Virus record (IMG/VR): IMGVR_UViG_3300022200_009226
Coordinates: 1 to 21,433 of that record
Length of the DNA: 21,433 nucleotides
DNA from: a virus
Reading direction: 5' to 3' (one strand)
Below the pieces are notes generated by a model, which was not told the DNA's origin, searched no databases, and worked only from the letters and a program-made list of their open reading frames with translations. How positions within the stretch are numbered: the stretch's first letter is position 1; every line of letters begins with the position of its first letter. The position numbers were made by a program, and so were the translations under genes. Positions 15,303 through 21,433 of this stretch are shown piece by piece.

Positions 15303-17241
15303 TTCGCATCAGGCCGGGGGCAGCGCCGGCGGCGAGGAAAGGCGAGGCGGCGTTGTCGGTCACCTGCGCCCCTACCGTGCCCTGCGCGGCCATACCGAGT
15401 TGGCGCTGCTCTTGTCGCTGGAGGGCGAGCTGGTGCTTGTCGCGGGCGATCTGGATCTCCCCGATGTCCATAGCACCCTGAGCCAGGGCCGGGTTGCTCA
15501 TCACCTTCTGGAGGAGCTGGTCATAGTAGGCGAAGAACATCGCGTGTTGATCGCTATCAAGGACGGGCAGCGGATCGCCGCTCATCGCGTGTTCGATCAG
15601 ACGCTCCTCCGGCGAGGTGTCCAGCGACGGCACGTTCAGGAGGACATCGGCATCGGACACCCCCGAGAGCTTGGCAAGACGCCGCACCATTTCGCGGACA
15701 AGGGCGGGCATACGTCCGCCGAAGTTCGCCATCTGCTGCCCGATGAGCTGAGTGATGAACGTCAGACTGTCGATCTCACCGCGCCGGCTCAGGGCTTCCA
15801 GTTCGATCGGATCAACGTCGAAAGTGTAGGCCGCCTCGCGCGGATCGGGAACCGGGAGCTTCTTGGTAAGGAGGCGCTGGCCCACCGTGACCGGGATCTC
15901 CAGCGTCTTACCGTAGAGTTCGCGCTGGTAGGCGTGGGCCACGCGGGCCAGCTTCGAGAAGGCTCGGCTGATGATCTTGAGGCGCTGGCGGTTCTGGCGC
16001 GAGGACACCGCCGTAATGGCCTGAGCCTCGGTCGCGGACTTGCGCGGCTGCGCCGGGATGCCCCGCTCCTGCGGGCCGATGCCGATCACGTCATCGAGCA
16101 GCGCCATGTACTGCTGGAGAGTGCCCAGGTAGTTCCCCAGAACATCGTCGCGCTCGACAGGGCGCATCGTGGCGTTGACGCCATTGTCCGTGTCGTCGTT
16201 GTCTACACCGATGTAGATGGTCGCGCCGGGGTTGCCTGTGATGATCTCCTGGATTGACTCTCCCGCGATCTTGTTCTTGTCGAACAGGACGATCTTGTTG
16301 GTCGTCTTGATCTCCTTGTCGATCTGGACGAGGAGTTGGACGATCATACGGAGGACAGGCAGCCAGGAGAGCGCCTCCGGGGGCGGGATGTCCTCGCCAA
16401 GGGCAGGTTCGAGGAACGCCTCAATGACGATGGGGCACTCCCGGGCTCGCTCGGTGGTGACGTAGTTGCCGAAGCCGGCGGTGTCGCGCTTGCTCTCCTC
16501 GGGCGCGGAGTTTGCGTCACAGTTGACCCACACGGAGAGGGGGACGCCGGGCTTGCCGCGCTCGGGATCCCAGCCGCCGGGGTGGTAGACCTCGGTGACG
16601 CGCACCATGTCCCAGTCCTGTTTGTCCTTGACATCCTTCGGCCGCCACGACTTCGGCAGTTCACCCCACGGCTTATCGTAGGTGTGCCAGAGGTAGCGCC
16701 GGTAATGAGGCTCGTAACCGCATTGGGTCGGGTTGAGCGTCTCGAACTTGACCTTCTTGTAGTCCTCCTTCTCGTCCTTACAAGGAATCATCTTGATAGC
16801 GAAGAAGGGCGAGATCAGGCCGAGGAAGGCGGCCCGATCCATCGCTTCGACCAGTCCGCCGTGATCCGTCTGCCATTCCGTGATGGCGTTCTGATGCTCG
16901 GCCATGCGGACGGCCCCGTGGTTCCTCGCCTTGACCATGAAGGTAGGCTTGGCGGCGACCAGCGACGACACCAGAGTTCTGACCCTAGAGAGGAAAAGGT
17001 TGGCGGTCGTCTCAGGAGGTGACCATCGCTGGCCCACCGTTTTCGTAGCCTCGATCTGGTTGATCGGGATGTCGCCCGTCTGGTTGAGATAGGTGACGAT
17101 AGAGCCGGAGTTGGGGTCACGGCCCGTGTAGATGTCCGCGATCAGGTCGGCCGTCTCCCCGAACACCGGGTCGAACAGACCCTTGGCCTGCTCCATGCTT
17201 TCCTGGAGCGCCTGTGCGGCGTTGGGGGAGAGTTTAGTCAT
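15295..17241 (-). CDS. Portal protein
   Basis: 648 residues, in the size range of large podovirus portals. The N-terminal helical region contains ANLFLSRVRTLVSSLVAAKP (80-99). A central mixed domain follows, then long helices (LPVLRMIVQLLVQIDKEI) and the typical late segment with PRKSATEAQAITAVSSRQNR leading into another long helix, as in portal wing/stem regions. The C-terminal ~50 residues are Gln/Ala-rich (crown-like). The portal forms the dodecameric ring at the capsid vertex through which DNA is packaged by the terminase and later ejected. It begins 3 bases after the 123-aa gene and overlaps the next gene by 8 bases. Identified by pattern, length and neighbours (TerL before, scaffold and capsid after). 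Confidence 0.85.
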   Translation of the reverse strand: MTKLSPNAAQALQESMEQAKGLFDPVFGETADLIADIYTGRDPNSGSIVTYLNQTGDIPINQIEATKTVGQRWSPPETTANLFLSRVRTLVSSLVAAKPTFMVKARNHGAVRMAEHQNAITEWQTDHGGLVEAMDRAAFLGLISPFFAIKMIPCKDEKEDYKKVKFETLNPTQCGYEPHYRRYLWHTYDKPWGELPKSWRPKDVKDKQDWDMVRVTEVYHPGGWDPERGKPGVPLSVWVNCDANSAPEESKRDTAGFGNYVTTERARECPIVIEAFLEPALGEDIPPPEALSWLPVLRMIVQLLVQIDKEIKTTNKIVLFDKNKIAGESIQEIITGNPGATIYIGVDNDDTDNGVNATMRPVERDDVLGNYLGTLQQYMALLDDVIGIGPQERGIPAQPRKSATEAQAITAVSSRQNRQRLKIISRAFSKLARVAHAYQRELYGKTLEIPVTVGQRLLTKKLPVPDPREAAYTFDVDPIELEALSRRGEIDSLTFITQLIGQQMANFGGRMPALVREMVRRLAKLSGVSDADVLLNVPSLDTSPEERLIEHAMSGDPLPVLDSDQHAMFFAYYDQLLQKVMSNPALAQGAMDIGEIQIARDKHQLALQRQEQRQLGMAAQGTVGAQVTDNAASPFLAAGAAPGLMRNA

Positions 17242-17244
17242 GGA

Positions 17245-17616
17245 TCAGGGGCGCTTACGGATGAACTCCATCGTGATTACTGCCTGAACGCCCGCGCCGC
17301 CGGCCAAGGTGACCCAGAAGAAGCGCGGCACGACACGGCTATACCCGAAAGTAGTTCCCGTAGGCAGCTTGGTCACCGCCGTATCAGAACCCAGAACCGT
17401 CTCGCCACCAGAAGCAGACACGCTATCGCCCACAAAGGCAATCGTAGGACTACCTACGACAGACTGGAGGGAAACGATCACCTCGTCATAGTGGCCCCAT
17501 TCGAGGTGCTCCATCGTGTCCGAGGTGTCCGCCGCCAGCGCGGCGCTAGTCCGAACGACGACGCGATCCGTGATCCCGGGCTTGCCGCTCAATACGGTAA
17601 GGGTTCTCTCAGCCAT
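17245..17616 (-). CDS. Hypothetical beta-rich protein between TerL and portal
   Basis: 123 residues, rich in Thr/Val/Ser/Gly with alternating hydrophobics (LTVLSGKPGITDRVVVRT, GHYDEVIVSLQSVVGSPT, FWVTLAGGAGVQAVITMEF), so probably an all-beta domain. No family recognised. It is the first gene after its own consensus promoter and has an excellent ribosome site (AGGAGGAAGGAG), so it is probably made in quantity. A head-decoration or other structural role would fit but is a guess from expression signals and fold type. Confidence 0.75.
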   Translation of the reverse strand: MAERTLTVLSGKPGITDRVVVRTSAALAADTSDTMEHLEWGHYDEVIVSLQSVVGSPTIAFVGDSVSASGGETVLGSDTAVTKLPTGTTFGYSRVVPRFFWVTLAGGAGVQAVITMEFIRKRP

Positions 17617-17646
17617 TTCTCCTTCCTCCTATCTGGGGCTTGGCCC

Positions 17647-17675
17647 ATTGTAACATGTGACGGCCCCTATGTCAA
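17647..17675 (-). promoter_or_regulatory. Sigma70-type promoter P2, before the 123-aa and portal genes
   Basis: On the minus strand: perfect -35 TTGACA (17675-17670), a 17-base spacer, and extended -10 TGTTACAAT (core 17652-17647). Expected start is near 17640, giving a short leader of about 24 bases that contains the ribosome site. The -35 hexamer includes the TGA stop codon of the terminase gene, so promoter and gene end share bases. Confidence 0.85.
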
Positions 17676-19294
17676 CCCGGCCACGGGCCTTGACCTGGAG
17701 GCGTACGATTCCAGATTTCGACCGCCTTGTCCACCGCTGCTCTCTGGCTTGTGTCGGTGAGGGCCACTCCCTTGCGTTCGAGTGGCTGGCTCAGGAGGGC
17801 CAGGGCCGCGATCATGTCGTCGTACTTCACCATCGGGTAGTCGTTCAGGTCGCGCAGCATCTCGTCGCGCCCATCGAACTCCGGCGGGATGCGGAAGTGT
17901 CCCTTTCGCATGGCGGTCACCAGGCCGCTCACGCGGTAGGGCAGCGCCTTGGTCGGGATCTTCTGCTTCTTGACCCGGATGCCTCCCAACCGGTTCCGTT
18001 CCTCCATCCAGGACGCGATCACTCCCTGGGCGGCGACGGTTTCGATCCACAACTCCTTGAAGTTGAAGCCTTTACGCTTTACAAGATCCTCCTCGATGAA
18101 GCGGGCCGCGTCGTCCACCGTGCCTTGAAGTTTCATGGCGAACAGCGGGACGAAGATGTTGCGGTTCGGGTCGGGCGGCCGGGGGTCGATGTAGGCCGCC
18201 GGGATCGCTCGAACGACCACGATCCCATTTGTGTCGCCCAGCTTGCCCTCCGTCCGGCCCACCGGATCCCAGAGGATGATGTCGGGGCAGCCCGAAACCT
18301 TCGACCCACGACCGAAAAGTACCTGCCTGGTGAGTTCTTTGTCGCCGGCCGCGCGGGTGACCTCGGGCGGGAAAAGCGCATTCCTAGCCGGGATGGGATC
18401 ACAGAGGTATTGAGAGGCGAAGAACACCGGATCGAGGTTCGACTGTAGCTCGAAAATCTCCTCCGCATTGAGATATCCGGCATCCAGCGGCCAAGCACCG
18501 TCCGGCCCCGGCCCCGCGCCGTCCTTCTCCCCCGTCAGGGGGTTCACCCCGTCCCAGCATCCCAGCCGGATCTGCGCCCACTTCCCCGAGTCCCTCATGT
18601 AGTCCGAGACATCCCCGAAGGCCCAGGGGGTTCCCCGATGGCGGATAGGGGAGTCGGGGGTGTACATCACGGGTTCGAGTTGCTCGATGAACTCGATTAC
18701 GCCGGCACGTCGCTCGGCGGTGTGGCTGTTCTGCTCGTCCACCGGGTCGTCGATCGTCGCCTTCTTCGGGTGGCGGCCGGCCATCGAACGACCGACCGAC
18801 ATGGCGAACAGCGTAGGCTCGCGCTCCATGCCCACCCGTCCCCGCACATTGAACTCCTCACACGGGCCGTTCCGCCGAGGGTCGCTGTCCGGCACGGCAT
18901 GGGGAAATATCTCCCCGAGGGGCACAGACCACCCCGGCGCAATCTCCAAGTCGCCGTGGAGCATCGTGCGGACGTTACCGACCATCATCTTAGCAAGCCC
19001 GAGCGCCGCCGAGCCAATCATCTGCCGGTCAGAAGGGTCGAGACAGAGTTCCCAACCAATCTCACACTCCGCGAGCGTGGTCTTGCCGTGGCCCCGCGAG
19101 ATGATCGTGGACGAGCGCGGAGAAGCGTGGCCCTGGTCGATGATCGCCTGGTGGATCGGGCCGAAACGCTTGCGGATCGTCCCGTCCGGCATGACGATCC
19201 CCTTGCGCCCGACCGCCTCAGCAAAAGCGAGCGGGCTGCGGTAAATGCGGAGCAGATTCTCCGCAAGCTGGAGCGGGCTGGTTACTCCTCCCAC
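17672..19294 (-). CDS. terL: Terminase large subunit (ATPase and nuclease)
   Basis: 540 residues with both terminase domains. ATPase: Walker A-like SRGHGKTT (66-73), Walker B ATIDDPVD (179-186, acidic pair D182/D183), and a motif III-like RGTPW (220-224). Nuclease, RNase H-like: D343 in IILWDPVG, E418 in LWIETVAAQ, and the YDDMIAAL motif (D492/D493). It drives DNA into the prohead through the portal and cuts the concatemer. The start used is a GTG at 19294, inside the end of the 49-aa gene (13-base overlap). The next in-frame ATG (residue 35) would remove part of the N-terminal segment that precedes the ATPase core, so it is less likely. The stop lies within the next promoter's -35 box. No small terminase subunit was recognised beside it. 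Confidence 0.93.
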   Translation of the reverse strand: MGGVTSPLQLAENLLRIYRSPLAFAEAVGRKGIVMPDGTIRKRFGPIHQAIIDQGHASPRSSTIISRGHGKTTLAECEIGWELCLDPSDRQMIGSAALGLAKMMVGNVRTMLHGDLEIAPGWSVPLGEIFPHAVPDSDPRRNGPCEEFNVRGRVGMEREPTLFAMSVGRSMAGRHPKKATIDDPVDEQNSHTAERRAGVIEFIEQLEPVMYTPDSPIRHRGTPWAFGDVSDYMRDSGKWAQIRLGCWDGVNPLTGEKDGAGPGPDGAWPLDAGYLNAEEIFELQSNLDPVFFASQYLCDPIPARNALFPPEVTRAAGDKELTRQVLFGRGSKVSGCPDIILWDPVGRTEGKLGDTNGIVVVRAIPAAYIDPRPPDPNRNIFVPLFAMKLQGTVDDAARFIEEDLVKRKGFNFKELWIETVAAQGVIASWMEERNRLGGIRVKKQKIPTKALPYRVSGLVTAMRKGHFRIPPEFDGRDEMLRDLNDYPMVKYDDMIAALALLSQPLERKGVALTDTSQRAAVDKAVEIWNRTPPGQGPWPG

Positions 19295-19431
19295 TCGGAC
19301 AGCTCGGGCGGATACTTGAAGTGCTGGCGCATCTCCTCGATCGAGGCGTAACGATCCTCCAGATCGAACTGCGGCCAGCGAATGGTCACCGTCCCGTCGT
19401 CATGGATGATGATGTTGCCGTAACGGTTCAT
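19282..19431 (-). CDS. Small hypothetical protein (49 aa) coupled to terL
   Basis: Translating the minus strand between the 97-aa gene and terL gives an ATG frame of 49 residues, beginning MNRYGNIIIHDDGTVTIRWP and ending PPELSEWEE with a TAA stop. Its ATG lies one base after the upstream stop (TAGTATG) and its end overlaps the terL start, so it fills the gap exactly. It is acidic, with a short beta-hairpin-like N-terminus and a helical second half (YASIEEMRQHF). No family recognised. Exact tiling and natural codon use make it likely to be real. Confidence 0.7.
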   Translation of the reverse strand: MNRYGNIIIHDDGTVTIRWPQFDLEDRYASIEEMRQHFKYPPELSEWEE

Positions 19432-19432
19432 A

Positions 19433-19726
19433 CTACCCCAGGAACTTGACGTGGATCACAGAATCGCCGTCCGCCCGCATGAGCGGCGGCAGGAAGGGCA
19501 CTCGCTCGATTCCCTGGTCGCTGATGAGAGCGACCGTGTGCCAGACGACGCCGGCGATCGAGCCCTGAATCTGCCCGATCTTCGCGCCCTCCAGCGCCGG
19601 CCCCTGCCGCTTGCCGCCGCCGATAAGCTGGATGATCGCAGGAACACCGTCCTTCCCCGTGGGGAGAGCCGACGTCTCGTTGGTGATGGTGAGATCAGGC
19701 TGCGGGTTAGCTGTTGAAACGGGCAT
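19433..19726 (-). CDS. Hypothetical small protein (97 aa) upstream of terL
   Basis: 97 residues, starting MPVSTANPQPDLTITNET, with a Gly-rich middle (IIQLIGGGKRQGPALEG) and a beta-rich C-terminal part (AGVVWHTVALISDQG, VIHVKFLG). No family recognised; it lacks the helix-turn-helix character usual for a small terminase, so I do not call it that. Its start overlaps the end of the sulfotransferase-like gene by 20 bases. The other side is separated by one base from the 49-aa gene. Confidence 0.7.
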   Translation of the reverse strand: MPVSTANPQPDLTITNETSALPTGKDGVPAIIQLIGGGKRQGPALEGAKIGQIQGSIAGVVWHTVALISDQGIERVPFLPPLMRADGDSVIHVKFLG

Positions 19727-20378
19727 GGTCTTTGTCGAAGGTTGAGCCCCGGGCGGCTGAGTTCAGCGCCTCCAGGGCGGCATCAGGGGACACCCCCCAA
19801 CGCTCCGAGATGTACTCGGCCAGCGCAGGGTCGTGCCCCTCGTCGTTCAGGATGAAAAGGTGCTTCTCCCCCCCGAAGGAGGAAAGAGCGGTGTCGAGAG
19901 TGCGCTCGCGCCACTTGATGACCGGCAGCATCTCCTCGACCGTGCGACTCAGGGCAAACATCGAACCCCAGGATCGGGCCACTCGCCGCGCGTCCCGCGT
20001 GAGCCGCAGGATCGTGTCCGGGACGAGCCCCTCCGCGAACCAGTAAGGCAGCGTGACCGAAAAGCGCGGATCCTTGACGATTTCCGACGAGGGCGCGTGA
20101 TGGAACACCTCCCACATCGCTTGTCGGATCCCCATTGATAGCTGGGCCGGCGGCTCCCCAGGAATCGAGTGGATCCACCCCCGCCCATCCGCGTTCTCCT
20201 CCGGCGAGTACACCTCCCCGAGGATCGCCGTGTTTACCCGCACGAACGAGCGGTGTTCCGTCGAGTTGTCCCGATGAACGTCCGGCGACTCCCACAGGCC
20301 CAGCTCGCGCAACCCCCGCATGAAGGACGTCGAGCCACAGCGCCCAGGGGTGACGACCCAGGTTCTCCGGTTTACCAT
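19707..20378 (-). CDS. Sulfotransferase-like protein
   Basis: 223 residues. Near the N-terminus TWVVTPGRCGSTSF (6-19) matches the 5'-phosphosulfate binding loop of PAPS-dependent sulfotransferases. VKDPRFSVTLP (101-111) and LTRDARRVARSW (126-137) match the later conserved strand and the 3'-phosphate binding Arg/Ser segment. Known members move sulfate from PAPS to a hydroxyl or amine on sugars, lipids or proteins; the substrate here is unknown. An in-frame ATG at 20411 falls inside the promoter's -10 box, so the ATG at 20378 (leader about 25 bases) is chosen. There is no strong ribosome site. It is the first gene of the virion operon, so it may modify a virion or host-surface component late in infection; that is inference. 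Confidence 0.8.
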   Translation of the reverse strand: MVNRRTWVVTPGRCGSTSFMRGLRELGLWESPDVHRDNSTEHRSFVRVNTAILGEVYSPEENADGRGWIHSIPGEPPAQLSMGIRQAMWEVFHHAPSSEIVKDPRFSVTLPYWFAEGLVPDTILRLTRDARRVARSWGSMFALSRTVEEMLPVIKWRERTLDTALSSFGGEKHLFILNDEGHDPALAEYISERWGVSPDAALEALNSAARGSTFDKDHARFNS

Positions 20379-20409
20379 GAAATCACGCGGTGCTAGGCCC
20401 ACGCCCCCC

Positions 20410-20439
20410 ATTGTACCAAGGGACTAGGGGGTCTGTCAA
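20410..20439 (-). promoter_or_regulatory. Sigma70-type promoter P1, before the sulfotransferase-like gene
   Basis: On the minus strand: perfect -35 TTGACA (20439-20434), an 18-base spacer, and -10 TACAAT (20415-20410). Expected start is near 20403. Flanking bases (GGC before -35, GGG after -10) resemble the two other promoters of the window. The 14-bp tandem repeat begins two bases upstream of the -35 box. Confidence 0.8.
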
Positions 20440-20441
20440 GC

Positions 20442-20497
20442 CTGCGGCCCCCGGTCTGCGGCCCCCGGTCTGCGGCCCCCGGTCTGCGGCCCTTGGG
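20442..20497. repeat. 14-bp G+C-rich tandem repeat
   Basis: Three perfect copies of CTGCGGCCCCCGGT (20442-20455, 20456-20469, 20470-20483) and a degenerate fourth (20484-20497). The array abuts the -35 box of the minus-strand promoter. Each copy puts a run of five G on the minus strand at regular 14-base steps. Confidence 0.9.
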
Positions 20498-20533
20498 TGG
20501 GGGGGAGCGCCGCTGGGGGGTAGCCCCCGGGGG

Positions 20534-20614
20534 GTTGCCGAGTTGCGAAACTATGCGACAGTTGCCGAGTTGCGAAACTATGCTACGGTTGCCGAGTTTC
20601 GAAACTACGGGATA
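20534..20614. repeat. Three 27-bp tandem repeats with 12-bp dyads
   Basis: Units at 20534-20560, 20561-20587 and 20588-20614 all begin GTTGCCGAGTT. Each holds AGTTnCGAAACT; the third copy (20595-20606) is a perfect 12-bp palindrome AGTTTCGAAACT and the first two differ at one base. The layout suggests iterated binding sites for a dimeric protein, as in an operator or an origin. A weak plus-strand promoter-like pair (GCGACA, 18 bases, TATGCT) overlaps units 1-2. Confidence 0.85.
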
Positions 20615-20757
20615 GTTCGCCGGCCGCCGGCCGTAGCTGGGCACTCCCCGCCCCCGGCTCGAATACTCGGCGGATTTTCCGCTACCACGGCGGCGAACTG
20701 CCGATATACTAGGTGAAGGCCGATAAACCTTTGGCCGGGATACTGGAAACTAGAACC

Positions 20758-21030
20758 ATGAGCACGCAAGAAAAGTTAATCCACCTAGTAGACTCCCATC
20801 ACGGGATCTACTCGCCCCAGATTTTCGCGGAAACAATGCCGCGCGCAACGGCTAACCCCGAAGATTGGGATACCGTTTTGGCTGGCCCCGAACACGCCGC
20901 ATACTGGGAAGCCTGGGAAGGGGTAATCCTTAGCTGGAATCTCGACGGCTATACCCTCCTAGAATCCGAGGGACTTTTCCTCGTCCACGAGTCAATCGAC
21001 CCCGAAAACTTGGACGAGTTCCTGGGCTAG
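20758..21030 (+). CDS. Hypothetical acidic protein (90 aa), divergent from virion genes
   Basis: 90 residues from the ATG at 20758, beginning MSTQEKLIHLVDSHHGIYSP. It is acidic and Trp-rich (AAYWEAWEGVILSWNLDGY), soluble, with an acidic end (HESIDPENLDEFLG). A GTG at 20713 in the same frame would add 15 residues, but it sits three bases behind a TATACT box. GGAAA eight bases before the ATG and the natural N-terminus favour 20758. No family recognised. Transcribed away from the virion genes, it is probably part of the phage's early or accessory gene set. Codon use is less G+C-rich than in the virion genes. Confidence 0.65.
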   Translation: MSTQEKLIHLVDSHHGIYSPQIFAETMPRATANPEDWDTVLAGPEHAAYWEAWEGVILSWNLDGYTLLESEGLFLVHESIDPENLDEFLG

Positions 21031-21133
21031 ACTCGCCCCGCCCCGCCCCTTGCCCCGTTCCGGCCAGTCCGGCGCGGGGCTAGGGTAGTGAAAGGGGGCC
21101 ATTTCCGCCCCGTAAACCCTAAACCCTAGACTG

Positions 21134-21427
21134 ATGAAAACAAATCCCTTACTTGAAGTGGAACGGCTGACGGCGCGGACGCGACAGGCGGAAGATTCCG
21201 GATTATGCGGATGGGAGGCGGTAGCGGCAAATCGGATGCCGTTTATTGCCGAACTCGCGCGCAAGGCCACTGAAGAAAGGCGGCGCTTGTTCGAAGCACT
21301 TTCGGAAATTATCGCGGAATGGGATGCGGAGCGGGCAGAAAAGGATTCTCCCCAAAACGGCTTTTTGGAGGATACTTTCGGAATCGACCTGGCGCGCGCG
21401 GCTCTCGTCTATTGCGGAGCAGAGTAG
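21134..21427 (+). CDS. Hypothetical helical protein (97 aa)
   Basis: 97 residues, starting MKTNPLLEVERL. Mostly helical and charged, with a long central helix (LARKATEERRRLFEALSEII, 40-59) followed by AEWDAERAEKD and a C-terminal helix ending VYCGAE. No family recognised, no membrane segment and no DNA-binding motif that I can name. It lies 103 bases after the preceding plus-strand gene, and no ribosome site is visible before its ATG (the upstream bases are CCCTAAACCCTAGACTG). Lower G+C than the virion genes, like its neighbour. Confidence 0.6.
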   Translation: MKTNPLLEVERLTARTRQAEDSGLCGWEAVAANRMPFIAELARKATEERRRLFEALSEIIAEWDAERAEKDSPQNGFLEDTFGIDLARAALVYCGAE

Positions 21428-21433
21428 ACGCCG

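Larger units (their letters stand above)
20412..20757. other. Divergent intergenic control region
   Basis: Non-coding stretch between the minus-strand virion operon and the plus-strand genes. In order from the left it holds promoter P1, the 14-bp repeat, a block of four plus-strand G-runs (20495-20534), the 27-bp dyad repeats, a small CGGCC/GGCCG inverted repeat (about 20621-20633), and a TATACT box (20705-20710) without a good -35. Frames crossing it look like chance readings of the repeats. Confidence 0.7.

Noticed and set aside
20379-20411. Upstream ATG at 20411 as sulfotransferase start
   Set aside because: The codon overlaps the -10 box of P1 and lies upstream of the expected transcript start; the ATG at 20378 retains the whole conserved N-terminal loop.
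20534-20614. CRISPR array
   Set aside because: Units are directly tandem without unique spacers, and there are only three.
20390-20716. Open frames on both strands through the repeat region (including a repeated nine-residue unit)
   Set aside because: The repeat unit is a multiple of three, so any frame repeats a peptide. Products are Pro/Gly/Arg-rich and the frames run through the promoter.
21113-21129. Telomere-like CCCTAAACCCTA
   Set aside because: Only one and a half units inside a gene leader; best explained by chance.
21031-21133. Terminator between the two plus-strand genes
   Set aside because: GCCCCGCC/GCGGGGC could pair over a long loop, but there is no T-run after it.
1-21433. 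tRNA genes, insertion sequences, integrase or attachment sites
   Set aside because: None seen on reading both strands; the gene content is a continuous virion module.

Overview
This window looks like the late (virion) region of a high-G+C tailed bacteriophage with a podovirus-type particle. From 20378 down to base 1, everything that can be read as a gene lies on the minus strand in one nearly gapless series: a sulfotransferase-like protein, two small proteins, the large terminase subunit, a small unknown protein, the portal, two small proteins (one with a zinc ribbon), a scaffold-like protein, the major capsid protein, a tail adaptor-like protein, an unknown beta-rich protein, a giant tail nozzle-like protein, a small unknown protein and three internal (ejection) virion protein candidates. 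From the portal onward the order matches T7-like phages (portal, scaffold, capsid, gp11, gp12, gp14, gp15, gp16). The terminase sits at the front of the module and several genes are unlike T7. Host identity cannot be read from the window. High G+C, sigma70-like promoters and a gp14/15/16-type ejection set favour a Gram-negative, probably proteobacterial, host.

Layout, in direction of transcription: (1) 21427-20758, two small plus-strand genes of unknown function, diverging from the virion genes and visibly less G+C-rich. (2) 20412-20757, a non-coding divergent region with three 27-bp tandem repeats carrying 12-bp dyads, a G-tract block, a 14-bp G+C-rich tandem repeat and a minus-strand sigma70-type promoter. 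(3) 20378-17672, sulfotransferase, two small proteins and TerL. (4) 17616-14621, a second promoter, then a 123-aa protein, portal, 93-aa protein and FmdB-like zinc ribbon. (5) 14510-6021, a third promoter, then scaffold, capsid, adaptor, unknown and nozzle. (6) 6028-1, a small protein and the ejection proteins; the last runs off the window.

The working model is a packaging and assembly operon read by host RNA polymerase from three very similar consensus promoters, one before each block. Many genes are translationally coupled. Three junctions use the same 8-base overlap ATGCCTAR, where the A-ending C-terminus of one gene overlaps the MP start of the next.

The most notable points are: an ADP-ribosyltransferase-like (ART-PolyVal type) domain at the end of the gp16-position ejection protein, in a stretch of clearly lower G+C, suggesting an effector delivered with the DNA; a nozzle-like beta-propeller protein more than twice the T7 length, apparently because it carries four LamG/concanavalin-like modules; a sulfotransferase at the head of the virion operon; and the repeat-rich divergent control region. 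No lysis, replication, integration or small-terminase gene was recognised in the window.
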